64,000 bases of DNA from Mycolicibacterium gilvum (lineage in GTDB: Bacteria > Actinomycetota > Actinomycetes > Mycobacteriales > Mycobacteriaceae), in contig NZ_UGQM01000001.1 of assembly GCF_900454025.1 (NCBI RefSeq), positions 1,488,001 to 1,552,000 on the forward strand. The letters are read 5' to 3'. Positions 1 through 7,139 of this stretch are shown piece after piece. The number at the start of each line of letters is the position of its first letter. Position 1 is the stretch's first letter. Below the pieces are notes generated by a model. It made no database searches and was not told the origin of the DNA. It saw nothing but the letters and a program-made list of their open reading frames with translations. The position numbers and the translations under genes are program-made.

Positions 1-144
1 AACTACATGCTGATCGTCCACGTGGAGTCGGCCCGTGCCCTGGAGGGCCTGCTGCAGAAGATCCGGACCGCCGCCGACGTGAAGACGCGAAGCACGATCA
101 TCTTACATAAGTTTTACAGCGACAGGCGCTATGTACCGGAGTAA
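1..144 (+). CDS. lrpA: Lrp/AsnC-family transcriptional regulator, C-terminal end (partial)
   Basis: The first 47 codons of the window, ending in TAA at 142-144, are the C-terminus of a protein that starts upstream. The residues run NYMLIVHVESARALEGLL then IRTAADVKTRSTIILHKF and end DRRYVPE. This matches the end of the RAM (ligand-binding) domain of Lrp/AsnC regulators, where the last strand carries a TRSTIIL-like motif. In M. tuberculosis the Lrp-type regulator Rv3291c lies directly upstream of lat in the same orientation, as here, and it is the likely regulator of lat. The DNA-binding domain is outside the window, so the assignment rests on the C-terminus and on synteny. Confidence 0.8.
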   Translation, partial: NYMLIVHVESARALEGLLQKIRTAADVKTRSTIILHKFYSDRRYVPE

Positions 145-181
145 TCAGGCCTAGAAGCGGTCCAAGTAGTAAATATTCCGT

Positions 182-187
182 TATGAT
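182..187 (+). promoter_or_regulatory. -10 element of a probable leaderless lat promoter
   Basis: TATGAT lies six bases before the lat ATG at 194. With the usual 6-7 base spacing from -10 to the start site, transcription would begin on the start codon. No Shine-Dalgarno sequence precedes the ATG. This fits a leaderless mRNA, a common arrangement in mycobacteria. No convincing -35 is visible. The promoter would let lat be expressed separately from lrpA. Confidence 0.55.
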
Positions 188-193
188 GGCGGA

Positions 194-1546
194 ATGACCG
201 CAGTACTTTCGCGAGCTGACCGCACCGCCGTGATCGTCCCGGCCGACGTCCGCACGGTGCTGTCGCGCAGCATCCTCGCCGACGGCCTGGACCTGGTTCT
301 CGACCTCGAGCGATCGCACGGCTCGTACCTGGTCGACGCCCGCACCGGGCGCGGCTACCTCGACATGTTCACGTTCTTCGCGTCGTCCGCGCTGGGGATG
401 AACCATCCCGCGCTCGCCGACGACCCTGACTTCCGCGCGGAGCTCGCGGCCGCCGCGGTGAACAAGCCGAGCAACTCCGATGTGTACAGCGTCCCGATGG
501 CGCGTTTCGTCGACACGTTCTCCCGCGTCCTCGGCGATCCCGCGCTGCCGCACCTGTTCTTCGTCGACGGGGGAGCGCTGGCGGTCGAGAACGCCCTCAA
601 GGTCGCCTTCGATTGGAAGAGCCGCCTCAACGAGGCGCAGGGCCGCAGCCCCGACCTCGGCACGAAGGTGCTGCATCTGCGCGGTGCGTTCCATGGCCGC
701 AGCGGCTACACGATGTCGCTGACCAACACCGATCCCAACAAGGTCGCGCGCTTCCCGAAATTCGACTGGCCGCGCATCGACGCGCCCTCGGTGCGGTCCG
801 GCGCGAATATCGAAGCGCTGGAAGCGGAGTCGCTGCGGCAGGCCCGCGCGGCGTTCGAGGCGCACCCGCACGACATCGCCTGCTTCATCGCCGAACCCAT
901 CCAGGGTGAGGGCGGCGACCGACATCTCCGTCCGGAGTTCTTCGCCGCGATGCGTGAGCTGTGCGACGAATTCGATGCGTTGCTGATCTTCGACGAGGTG
1001 CAGACCGGTTGCGGCATCACCGGAACCGCGTGGGCCTACCAGCAATTGGGTGTACTGCCCGATGTGGTCGCGTTCGGCAAGAAGACCCAGGTGTGCGGCG
1101 TCATGGCCGGAACCCGCGTCGACGAGGTTCCCGACAACGTGTTCCGTACCAGTTCGCGGATCAACTCCACGTGGGGCGGCAACCTCGTCGACATGGTCCG
1201 CGCGCGCCGCATCCTGGAGGTCATCGAGCGCGACGGGCTGTTCGACAACGCCGCGCAGCGCGGACGGCATCTGCGCGACGGTCTCGCCGGATTGGCCGTC
1301 GAATTCCCGGGCTTGGTGCGCGACGTCCGCGGCCGCGGCCTGATGTGCGCGTTCAGCATGCCGTCGGCGCGTCAGCGCGACGAGTTGCTCGCGCGGCTGT
1401 GGGAGTGCGGCGTCATCATGCTCGGTTGCGGCACCGACAGCGTCAGATTCCGCCCGGCGCTGACGGTCAACGACGACGAGATCGACGCGGCGCTCACGGC
1501 GGTGGCCGCGGTGCTGAGGACGATGGCGGTTCCGCAGGCCGGGTAA
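194..1546 (+). CDS. lat: L-lysine 6-transaminase (lysine epsilon-aminotransferase)
   Basis: This 450-residue protein is a class III PLP-dependent aminotransferase, the usual length for mycobacterial LAT. It moves the epsilon-amino group of lysine to 2-oxoglutarate, giving aminoadipate semialdehyde (piperideine-6-carboxylate) and glutamate in the cytosol. Visible motifs are FFVDGGALAVENALK near residue 115, the LIFDEVQTG cofactor-binding segment near 265, and FGKKTQVCGVMAG near 294-306, which holds the PLP-binding lysine (296 or 297). The ATG at 194 follows a -10 box directly, so the message is probably leaderless. The gene lies just downstream of the Lrp-type regulator, as in M. tuberculosis Rv3291c-Rv3290c. 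Its last codons overlap the convergent nuclease gene by 53 bases. Confidence 0.95.
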   Translation: MTAVLSRADRTAVIVPADVRTVLSRSILADGLDLVLDLERSHGSYLVDARTGRGYLDMFTFFASSALGMNHPALADDPDFRAELAAAAVNKPSNSDVYSVPMARFVDTFSRVLGDPALPHLFFVDGGALAVENALKVAFDWKSRLNEAQGRSPDLGTKVLHLRGAFHGRSGYTMSLTNTDPNKVARFPKFDWPRIDAPSVRSGANIEALEAESLRQARAAFEAHPHDIACFIAEPIQGEGGDRHLRPEFFAAMRELCDEFDALLIFDEVQTGCGITGTAWAYQQLGVLPDVVAFGKKTQVCGVMAGTRVDEVPDNVFRTSSRINSTWGGNLVDMVRARRILEVIERDGLFDNAAQRGRHLRDGLAGLAVEFPGLVRDVRGRGLMCAFSMPSARQRDELLARLWECGVIMLGCGTDSVRFRPALTVNDDEIDAALTAVAAVLRTMAVPQAG

Positions 1547-2087
1547 GCCGGCGGATCGTCGACCGCAGCCGCGGGAGATCGGCTCCGCCGACCAGCGTGC
1601 ACCCGTGCAACTCGGCGAGTTTGCGTGCCGCGGGCGTGAACTCGTGGTTGGTGACGACCATCGTCTGGGTGCAGTCCTGCATCGGCGCGCCCGCGACCAC
1701 CTCCTGGACGGCGCCGGCCCCGACGGGACGCGACAGGCGTTTGCACTGCACGGCGAGCCGATGCGGGCGGTGGCCGACGATCAGGTCCACGCCCCAGTCG
1801 CCGGTCATCGACGTCATGATCACCGGCACCCCGCACGTGCGGGCGATCCTGGCGACGTAGTCCTCGAACTCGGTGCCCGACATGTCGGCGTCGACGGGAT
1901 TCTCGCGCGGGCCCGGGGTGGCCGCCCCCGCGACGACCGACCGCACGAAGGACGGGGCCGCGACCACGAGCACGGGGGCCAGCAACCCCGCGAGGACGGT
2001 CCACAGCCATCCGGCGCCGGAGAGGTGGGCGGTGGCGCCGGCTGCGATCGCGAGCGCCGCGTAGAGCCGCCACCTGAGCGTTGTCAC
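1494..2087 (-). CDS. Membrane-anchored Mrr-type restriction endonuclease-like protein
   Basis: The 197-residue product starts at a GTG. It begins with two hydrophobic stretches (about residues 8-25 and 28-52). A soluble domain follows with the pattern GTEFEDYVARIA, GDWGVDLIVG and AVQCKR, which is the E, D and QxK layout of the Mrr_cat branch of PD-(D/E)XK nucleases. The segment TMVVTNHEFTPAARKLAE is also typical of Mrr-like proteins. Such proteins may cut modified or foreign DNA, but no substrate can be inferred here. The gene is convergent with lat and overlaps its 3' end. I do not recall a counterpart at this point in M. tuberculosis, so it may be a lineage-specific insertion. Confidence 0.75.
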   Translation of the reverse strand: MTTLRWRLYAALAIAAGATAHLSGAGWLWTVLAGLLAPVLVVAAPSFVRSVVAGAATPGPRENPVDADMSGTEFEDYVARIARTCGVPVIMTSMTGDWGVDLIVGHRPHRLAVQCKRLSRPVGAGAVQEVVAGAPMQDCTQTMVVTNHEFTPAARKLAELHGCTLVGGADLPRLRSTIRRLTRPAEPPSSSAPRPPP

Positions 2088-2121
2088 CGCCGCATCGTAG
2101 AGCGCGCCACCGACATCACGG

Positions 2122-2147
2122 GTTTATCACGATCGGGTCGCGGGAAC
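2122..2147 (+). promoter_or_regulatory. SigF-type promoter upstream of the Rv3289c-like gene
   Basis: GTTT at 2122-2125 and GGGAAC at 2142-2147 are separated by 16 bases. The mycobacterial SigF consensus is roughly GTTT, 15-17 bases, GGGTAT. The same GTTT-N16-GGGAA arrangement recurs upstream of the CsbD-like gene. It lies about 50 bases before the ATG at 2198 and would drive the small gene and usfY next to sigF. Confidence 0.55.
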
Positions 2148-2197
2148 CCACCGCAAACCACATACCGGCTCTGGATCGTGAAAACGGAGACCCCGCG

Positions 2198-2569
2198 ATG
2201 GCCGATCTGTCCCGCAACACCGAGCTACGCCGCAGCACCGGCGTCGGCGATCCTGGTGTGCGTGACGCGATCCGCACAGGCGTCGGGATCTCGGTGGCGG
2301 CTCTGGTGTTCCTGTTCGTCGCGGACATGTGGAACGGGACGTGCACCGGATCGCTTGCTCAGGCGATCGGCTGCGCGCCGTCCCAGCAGGCGGCCCTGAC
2401 GTTGGGGGCACCGGCGATACTGTTGGCCGGCGGAATCTGGTCGATGGCGCGGGGCTTCCGGGTGCGCGCCGGCCATTCGGCGATGGCCTGGCAGGTCGCG
2501 GGCTGGACGTTGTTCACGCTCGCGGTGGCGTGCGCGGTTTTGAGTCTTCCGTCGCTGCCCGGGCGGTAG
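2198..2569 (+). CDS. Conserved membrane protein, Rv3289c-like
   Basis: The 123-residue protein starts at the ATG at 2198, chosen for the purine-rich site (CGGAGA) just upstream. It has a soluble N-terminus rich in charged residues, then hydrophobic segments at about residues 29-45, 65-80 and 100-115. Two cysteines in the loop around GTCTGS and IGCAPS could form a disulfide on the outer face. Position and size match Rv3289c, which lies between lat and usfY in M. tuberculosis. The function is unknown. A SigF-type promoter upstream and the sigF neighbourhood suggest a general-stress gene. It is followed after 32 bases by usfY, probably as an operon. Confidence 0.7.
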   Translation: MADLSRNTELRRSTGVGDPGVRDAIRTGVGISVAALVFLFVADMWNGTCTGSLAQAIGCAPSQQAALTLGAPAILLAGGIWSMARGFRVRAGHSAMAWQVAGWTLFTLAVACAVLSLPSLPGR

Positions 2570-2601
2570 CACACTGGAGGGGTAGTTCTAAGGAGTTACC
2601 C

Positions 2602-2910
2602 ATGAGGGGTCCATCAGATCCTGTCGACCACGTGCGCACCACACGACCGCATGCCGGAGAGTCGATGAAGGACAACAAGATCATGCCCGGGCTCGTGGTG
2701 ATCGGGCTGTCACTGGTCAGTTTCGTGGCGATGCTCTCGGCGTTCGCCACCTCCCATCACGATGTCGGCGTGATGCTCGGCGCGATCGCGGCCGCCGGCT
2801 TCGTGCTGGGTGGCGGTTGGCTGTTCATCGAGCATCAGCGGGTCCGGCGGCTCGAGGAACGCTGGTACGCCGAACACCCCGGCGCGTGGCGTCAGCGCCC
2901 GAACAGCTGA
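2602..2910 (+). CDS. usfY: UsfY-like membrane protein
   Basis: The 102-residue protein starts at the ATG at 2602, with a strong site (AAGGAG at 2590-2595) seven bases upstream. The N-terminal 25 residues are polar. Two predicted membrane helices follow (about residues 30-47 and 54-71), then a basic tail with VRRLEERWYAEHPGAW. Position upstream of usfX-sigF identifies it with UsfY (Rv3288c), a SigF-associated membrane protein of unknown biochemical role. It is somewhat shorter than my recollection of the M. tuberculosis protein. It probably shares a transcript with the Rv3289c-like gene. Confidence 0.75.
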   Translation: MRGPSDPVDHVRTTRPHAGESMKDNKIMPGLVVIGLSLVSFVAMLSAFATSHHDVGVMLGAIAAAGFVLGGGWLFIEHQRVRRLEERWYAEHPGAWRQRPNS

Positions 2911-2919
2911 GCTGTGCGC

Positions 2920-2976
2920 CGAGATTGTGCTCAGGGTCGTGATCGCGAGTTATCCACAGCCCTGAGCGCAATGTCG
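2920..2976. repeat. Left copy of an imperfect palindrome flanking the DUF559 gene
   Basis: Arms at 2920-2936 (CGAGATTGTGCTCAGGG) and 2960-2976 pair at 15 of 17 positions around a 23-base loop. A closely related hairpin lies at 3861-3918, so the DUF559 gene is bracketed by two copies in the same orientation. The loops differ in sequence. Confidence 0.75.
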
Positions 2977-3022
2977 ATGCTCCGCGGGCCGATGTGTCGG
3001 CGCCCGGGTCGAGCATCGCGGT

Positions 3023-3907
3023 ATGCGGAGACCGTTCGTGGGCAGCGAGGCGCTGGCGTCAGGCGCCCTGACCCGGTCGGCACTGCGGTGGAACTACAGA
3101 AGAATCTTCCCCGACGTCTACCTCCCCGTCGACGTCCGGCCGACGCTGTACGACCTCACCGTCGCGGCGTGGCTCTGGTCCGGACGCCGGGGTGTCATCG
3201 CCGGAGCAGCCGCGTCAGCACTGCATGGTTCGCGATGGGTCGTGCCGACGGTACCGATCGAAATGATCTGGCAGAACGGTCGCCCACCGCCGGGCATTGT
3301 CGTGCGCAACGAGCGGATCGACGGTGACGAAACCTGCGTGAGGGGCGGGACGCTGGTGACGACGCCGGAGCGGACGGCGTTCGACCTGGCCCGGCACCTG
3401 CGACGCGACCAGGCAGTGGCGCGGCTGGATGCACTCGCCAACGCGACCGAGGTCAAGGCGGTCGACGTCCTGGCCCTCGCGGAGCGTCATCCCGCGGCCC
3501 GCGGGATCCGTCGGGCGGTCGCGGCACTGAGCCTGATGGACGGCGGCGCGCAATCGCCGCGGGAGACGTGGCTGCGTCTGCTGTTGGTCGACGAATGGCT
3601 TGATCCGCTGAGGACTCAGGTGGAGGTCGGCGATGGCCGGACGACGGTGCATCTCGACCTTGGGTATGACGAGCCGAGGATCGGTCTGGAGTACGAGGGA
3701 TCGCATCACAGCGAGGACCGCCGAACCTATGTCCACGACATCGGACGGACGGAGTTCATCGAGCGGCATGGATGGCTTGCCATCAAGGTCGTCAAAGAGC
3801 ATTCGCCGGAGTTCATCAGATTCCGGGTGAGAGAGGCCTTTGCGCGCCGCGGTGTGACGCCGAGATTGCGCTCAGGGTCGCGGAACAGGCGACGGCCACG
3901 GCCGTGA
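3023..3907 (+). CDS. DUF559 endonuclease-like protein with AbiEi-type N-terminus
   Basis: This 294-residue protein has an N-terminal region resembling the winged-helix part of AbiEi-type antitoxins (VGSEALASGALTRSALRWNYRRIFPDVY is the characteristic opening, quoted here as its first part VGSEALASGALTRSAL). A C-terminal DUF559 domain follows, with VHLDLGYDEPRIGLEYEG near residue 210, the D and ExE layout of Vsr-like PD-(D/E)XK folds. Such genes are numerous in mycobacteria and their role is not established; no partner toxin is visible beside it. The last 15 codons run through the left arm and loop of the 3861-3918 hairpin and give an arginine-rich tail. The gene separates usfY from usfX, which are adjacent in M. 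tuberculosis, so it is probably acquired. Confidence 0.75.
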   Translation: MRRPFVGSEALASGALTRSALRWNYRRIFPDVYLPVDVRPTLYDLTVAAWLWSGRRGVIAGAAASALHGSRWVVPTVPIEMIWQNGRPPPGIVVRNERIDGDETCVRGGTLVTTPERTAFDLARHLRRDQAVARLDALANATEVKAVDVLALAERHPAARGIRRAVAALSLMDGGAQSPRETWLRLLLVDEWLDPLRTQVEVGDGRTTVHLDLGYDEPRIGLEYEGSHHSEDRRTYVHDIGRTEFIERHGWLAIKVVKEHSPEFIRFRVREAFARRGVTPRLRSGSRNRRRPRP

Positions 3908-3918
3908 GCGCAATTTCG
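3861..3918. repeat. Right copy of the palindrome flanking the DUF559 gene
   Basis: Arms at 3861-3877 (CGAGATTGCGCTCAGGG) and 3902-3918 pair at 15 of 17 positions. The first arm differs from that of the 2920-2976 copy at one base. The stop codon of the DUF559 gene (3905-3907) lies inside the second arm. Confidence 0.75.
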
Positions 3919-3937
3919 GCGCCATCCACACAAACGT

Positions 3938-3967
3938 CGAGCCCGACCGGAGAACCGGTCGGGCTCG
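3938..3967. terminator. Strong hairpin between convergent genes, probable bidirectional terminator
   Basis: CGAGCCCGACCGG at 3938-3950 and its exact reverse complement at 3955-3967 form a 13-bp GC-rich stem with loop AGAA. It sits between the DUF559 gene (+, ends 3907) and the CsbD-like gene (-, ends 3983). There is no clear U tract, as is usual for mycobacterial terminators. Confidence 0.75.
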
Positions 3968-3982
3968 ATCGCGGAAAGCGAA

Positions 3983-4219
3983 TTACTGGTTGGCTTCCTG
4001 GCGCTTCTCGGCAGCCTTGGCACCGGCGCGGGCCGACTCGGCCTCGGCTTCCTTCTCGGCGACCTCACGCTGTGCGTCGGCCTTGTCCTGCTGGGCCTTG
4101 CCCTCCTGGACCATGTCGTCGCGGCCGGCGACGGTGCCGATGGTCTCCTTGGCCTTGCCCTTGACGTCCTCGACGACGCCCTTGATGCCCTCTTGGGGAC
4201 CGCTGTTCTTCTCAGTCAT
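3983..4219 (-). CDS. CsbD-like stress protein
   Basis: The 78-residue protein begins MTEKNSGPQEGIKGVVEDVK and continues GKAKETIGTVAGRD, the CsbD core in which a GKxKExxGxxxxxD pattern is conserved. An Ala/Glu/Lys-rich helical tail follows. The start is the ATG at 4219, preceded by GAGAGG. An upstream in-frame extension has no ribosome site. CsbD-family proteins are small, hydrophilic and strongly induced by general stress; their function is unclear. A SigF-type motif lies 65 bases upstream, which fits sigF being next door. Confidence 0.85.
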   Translation of the reverse strand: MTEKNSGPQEGIKGVVEDVKGKAKETIGTVAGRDDMVQEGKAQQDKADAQREVAEKEAEAESARAGAKAAEKRQEANQ

Positions 4220-4283
4220 GGTGTACCTCTCGCTCTGGGGTGTTCGGGTCGTAGGGGCCCGCCTTGTTGAGCCATCCCAAGGC

Positions 4284-4309
4284 TTCCCGGGCCCTCCGAC
4301 TGCTAAACG
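4284..4309 (-). promoter_or_regulatory. SigF-type promoter of the CsbD-like gene
   Basis: On the minus strand GTTT (4309-4306) is followed after 16 bases by GGGAAG (4289-4284). Spacing and -10 core are the same as in the motif at 2122-2147. Confidence 0.55.
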
Positions 4310-4412
4310 GGTGACCCGTGTCTCATCGAACGTCATTCAGCGCCAACGATTTTGCCGGGTTAGGCGCATTTGCCTGGGGGTACGGGACTCTCATGCATTT
4401 GCTGACGACAGG

Positions 4413-4439
4413 GTTTGGCGGTCACCGGCCCGGGGGTAT
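4413..4439 (+). promoter_or_regulatory. SigF consensus promoter upstream of usfX-sigF
   Basis: GTTT at 4413-4416 and GGGTAT at 4434-4439 are separated by 17 bases, an exact match to the SigF consensus. It points toward usfX and sigF, whose first start codon is about 278 bases downstream, and would give an autoregulatory transcript with a long leader. The transcript would run antisense across the small membrane gene at 4467-4595. A second GGGTAA at 4683-4688 lacks a good -35. Confidence 0.65.
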
Positions 4440-4466
4440 GGGAGCGCCACCATGAACTCACCCGCA

Positions 4467-4595
4467 TCACTGCATCATCGGCGCCAGCAGCAGGAACGCT
4501 CCGGCATAGATCGCGACTCCGATGAGGATCATGATCGCCAGTACGGTCGCGGCGATCACCAGTATGCGGCGCAGGGGCTTGGCGTTCTGGTCCAT
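4467..4595 (-). CDS. Small single-span membrane protein (42 aa)
   Basis: The minus-strand frame from the ATG at 4595 to the TGA at 4467 encodes 42 residues: a basic start (MDQNAKPLRR), then an uninterrupted hydrophobic segment from about residue 11 to 40 (ILVIAATVLAIMILIGVAIY, then AGAFLLLAPMMQ). A basic N-terminus followed by one helix is characteristic of real small membrane proteins and unlikely in a random frame. The ribosome site (ACGAGA) is weak. It lies between the CsbD-like gene and usfX, downstream of no obvious promoter. The function is unknown; regulation by the SigF locus is possible. Confidence 0.6.
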   Translation of the reverse strand: MDQNAKPLRRILVIAATVLAIMILIGVAIYAGAFLLLAPMMQ

Positions 4596-4716
4596 TCTCG
4601 TCGGTTACCCGGCGCGGGGTGGGCATTAACAAATGCACTCGTCAACGCCCGGAGCGCCCATGGATAGTGGGGATAAAGCCTGGGGTAATCTCGCTTCGAA
4701 GTTTCCGGGAGGTCAG

Positions 4717-5151
4717 ATGGCCGATGTCGCGAGCCACAGCAATGGACAGCGTCTCAGCCCGCAGTCGGTAGAACTACGGGTCGCGGCGGCGCTGGAGAAT
4801 TTGGCGGTGCTGCGGACGCTGGTGGCCGCAATCGGCACGTTCGAGGACCTCGATTTCGACGCGGTGGCCGATCTGCGGCTGGCCGTCGACGAGGCCTGTA
4901 CGCGGCTGATCAGGTCCGCCGTGCCGGACTCGACGCTGCTGGTGGTGGTGGACCCGCAGCCGGACGCGCTGGTGGTCCACGCGTCCACAACCTGCGACAG
5001 CACGGACATCCTCGCGCCGGGCAGCTTCAGCTGGCACGTGTTGAGCTCGCTGACCGACGAGGTCACGACGTTCTCCGACGGACAGGCGGCCGACGACGGC
5101 GAGGTATTCGGTATCTCCATGACGACGAGGCGAGCGAGTTCGTTGCAGTGA
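4717..5151 (+). CDS. usfX: Anti-sigma-F factor UsfX (RsbW-like)
   Basis: The 144-residue protein starts at the ATG at 4717, with GGGAGG just upstream; the longer in-frame extension has no such site. It is an RsbW-type histidine-kinase-like ATPase. The N-box region appears as DLRLAVDEACTRL (about residues 50-62), after LAVLRTLVAAIGTFEDL. UsfX binds SigF and holds it inactive until antagonists of the STAS type compete for it. Length and position agree with Rv3287c. Its TGA overlaps the GTG of sigF (GTGA at 5148-5151), so the two are translationally coupled and made together. Confidence 0.9.
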   Translation: MADVASHSNGQRLSPQSVELRVAAALENLAVLRTLVAAIGTFEDLDFDAVADLRLAVDEACTRLIRSAVPDSTLLVVVDPQPDALVVHASTTCDSTDILAPGSFSWHVLSSLTDEVTTFSDGQAADDGEVFGISMTTRRASSLQ

Positions 5152-5936
5152 CCCGGTCGTCGTCGCAGGGTTCTTCGCGCTCGAACTCTGAATACTCCGA
5201 CGTTGCCGACATGTTCCGCGAGTTGGCCGAACTCGAGGAGGGGTCGGCGGCGTTCCAGCGGCAGCGTGATCGCATCGTCGAGCGGTGCCTGCCCCTGGCC
5301 GATCACATCGCGCGCCGCTTCGACGGCCGGGGCGAACCCCGCGACGACCTCGTGCAGGTCGCCCGCGTCGGCCTGGTCAACGCCGTCATCCGGTTCGATG
5401 TGACGGCGGGTTCGGACTTCGTGTCGTTCGCGGTGCCGACGATCATGGGTGAGGTCCGCCGGCATTTCCGGGACAACAGCTGGTCGGTGAAGGTTCCGAG
5501 GCGCCTGAAGGAGCTGCATCTGCGGCTCGGCGCCGCGACCGCCGAACTGAGCCAGAGGCTGGGCCGCGCCCCGACGGCGACCGAGTTGGCGGCCGAGCTG
5601 GAGATGGACCGCGACGAGGTGATCGAGGGCCTGGTCGCGGGGAGCTCGTACAACACGCTGTCGATCGACAGCGGGGGCGGCAGCGGCAACGAGGACGCCC
5701 CCGCGATCGCCGACACCCTCGGCGACGTCGACCTGACGCTGGATCAGATCGAGAACCGCGAAGCGTTGCGTCCGCTGCTGGCGGCGCTGCCGGAGCGGGA
5801 GCGCACGGTGCTGGTGCTGCGGTTCTTCGAGTCGATGACGCAGACACAGATCGCCGAGCGGGTCGGCATCTCGCAGATGCACGTCTCGCGGCTGCTCGCG
5901 AAGTCGCTAACGCGTCTTCGTGATCAGCTCGAATGA
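5148..5936 (+). CDS. sigF: RNA polymerase sigma factor SigF
   Basis: The 262-residue protein begins at a GTG that overlaps the usfX stop. It has the full SigB/SigF-type layout: region 2 (ERCLPLADHIARRFDGRGEP, then DDLVQVARVGLVNAVIRFD and FVSFAVPTIMGEVRRHFRD) and region 4 (LPERERTVLVLRFFESMTQT, then QIAERVGISQMHVSRLLAKS). SigF directs general-stress and stationary-phase transcription from GTTT-N-GGGTAT promoters. Three matching motifs lie within 3 kb upstream, implying autoregulation. The last 30 bases overlap the convergent STAS-domain gene. Confidence 0.95.
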   Translation: MTRSSSQGSSRSNSEYSDVADMFRELAELEEGSAAFQRQRDRIVERCLPLADHIARRFDGRGEPRDDLVQVARVGLVNAVIRFDVTAGSDFVSFAVPTIMGEVRRHFRDNSWSVKVPRRLKELHLRLGAATAELSQRLGRAPTATELAAELEMDRDEVIEGLVAGSSYNTLSIDSGGGSGNEDAPAIADTLGDVDLTLDQIENREALRPLLAALPERERTVLVLRFFESMTQTQIAERVGISQMHVSRLLAKSLTRLRDQLE

Positions 5937-6383
5937 CCGCGGCGGGTCTTCCTGCACCGCGACGAGCGCGGCGGGCACATCGGGGCAGATCGGCAGCGCC
6001 GAGTCGGGGTCGCATATGCGCAGCACCCGGTGGACCGCCGTACCCGGGACCAGTGCCCAGCGGATGTCTTCGCCGACGCACTGCACGTTGAGGGTGTGCA
6101 GCGCGGAGAAGCCGGCGGTCGAGAAGAACGACAGCCCCGACAGGTCGATGACCAGCCACTGGGTCTGCTCGGCATGGCGGAGCGCGTAGTCCACGAAGCG
6201 GATGCCGTTGGCGGCGTCGACTTCACCTTTGCCCGCGACGATGGCGGTTGCCGGGTCGGTCCAGGTGGTGTCGAAGCGTGCGGTGTGACAGATCAGGCTG
6301 TCGGGGACGGGGGCCGTGGGAGGGCCGGGGACGTGAGGCACGGTGACTCCGTTCGAGAGTGCGGTATTCGTGCTGTGGTTCAC
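5907..6383 (-). CDS. STAS-domain anti-sigma factor antagonist
   Basis: The 158-residue protein has a STAS domain over about residues 40-140: IVAGKGEVDAANGIRFVDYA, then WLVIDLSGLSFFSTAGFSAL. The LSFFSTAG loop contains the serine or threonine that partner-switch antagonists use for phosphorylation by the anti-sigma kinase. The N-terminal 35 residues and a proline-rich C-terminus lie outside the fold. It is convergent with sigF and overlaps it by 30 bases. By family and position it is a good candidate to release SigF from UsfX, but that pairing is inferred. M. tuberculosis has its antagonists RsfA and RsfB elsewhere. Confidence 0.8.
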   Translation of the reverse strand: MNHSTNTALSNGVTVPHVPGPPTAPVPDSLICHTARFDTTWTDPATAIVAGKGEVDAANGIRFVDYALRHAEQTQWLVIDLSGLSFFSTAGFSALHTLNVQCVGEDIRWALVPGTAVHRVLRICDPDSALPICPDVPAALVAVQEDPPRSFELITKTR

Positions 6384-6593
6384 GCCAAGGTGGCCCTAGG
6401 GTCTCAAAGCCTGCGCGGAGCCTTCTGCTCCCCGTGACGATGACGTTTCTTCGAAAGGCTGTTGAACTCAACCCTGTCTGGACCCTACCCCGCTGTTGTG
6501 ATATCAGACAACGATTGTGAGAGGTTGTTAACAAATCCTCAGCTGCCGCCGACCGCGGTGGCATCGTCACGGAACAGCGGAGCGAACAGCACT

Positions 6594-7139
6594 GTGGGAC
6601 AGCGACTTTCGACGACCGGGGTGGTTCTGGCCGCCGGCGCGGGAACCCGGTTCGGGATGCCGAAGGTGCTCGCCGACGGCGGGGAGTGGCTGCGGCGCAG
6701 CGTGGCCGCGCTGTCCGACGGCGGCTGCGACGACGTGGTGGTGGTGCTCGGGGCGGCGGTGGTCGACGTCCCGGTACCCGCCCGGGCGGTCGTCGCCGAC
6801 GACTGGGGTGACGGCTTGAGCGCCTCGGTCCGGGCCGGCGTCCGGGCGGCCTCCGGTGCGGATTTCGTCGTGCTGACGACCGTCGACACCCCGGACGTCG
6901 GCGCCGCGGCGGTGCGGCGGGTGCTGACCGCTGCGCGAGAGTCGACGTCGGGACTGGCCCGCGCCCGCTACGACGGCAGACCGGGCCACCCCGTCGTGAT
7001 CGCTCGCCGGCATCTGCCGCAGATGCTCGACAGCCTGTCGGGGGACGACGGCGCCGGGCCGTTCCTGAAGGCCCGCGCCGACGTCGTCGCCGTCGAGTGC
7101 GGCGACCTGAGCAGCGGCCGCGACATCGATACCCGCTGA
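6594..7139 (+). CDS. MobA-like nucleotidyltransferase (molybdenum cofactor cytidylyltransferase family)
   Basis: The 181-residue protein from the GTG at 6594 is an NTP_transf_3 domain. It has the glycine-rich nucleotide loop GVVLAAGAGTRFGMPKVL near the start, then VVVLGAAVVDVP, DDWGDGLSASVRAGV and the metal-site segment VVLTTVDTPDVG. GRPGHPVVIARRHL near residue 130 is typical of MocA/MobA proteins. These enzymes attach CMP or GMP to molybdopterin; the nicotine-type MocA branch looks closest, but no molybdoenzyme genes are nearby. A start at 6462 is possible in frame, but the extra 44 residues show no family similarity. Confidence 0.7.
   Translation: MGQRLSTTGVVLAAGAGTRFGMPKVLADGGEWLRRSVAALSDGGCDDVVVVLGAAVVDVPVPARAVVADDWGDGLSASVRAGVRAASGADFVVLTTVDTPDVGAAAVRRVLTAARESTSGLARARYDGRPGHPVVIARRHLPQMLDSLSGDDGAGPFLKARADVVAVECGDLSSGRDIDTR

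Noticed and set aside
4683..4688. GGGTAA as a second SigF promoter close to usfX
   Set aside because: No GTTT-like -35 lies 15-17 bases upstream (GGAT or GATA only), so it was not called as a separate site.
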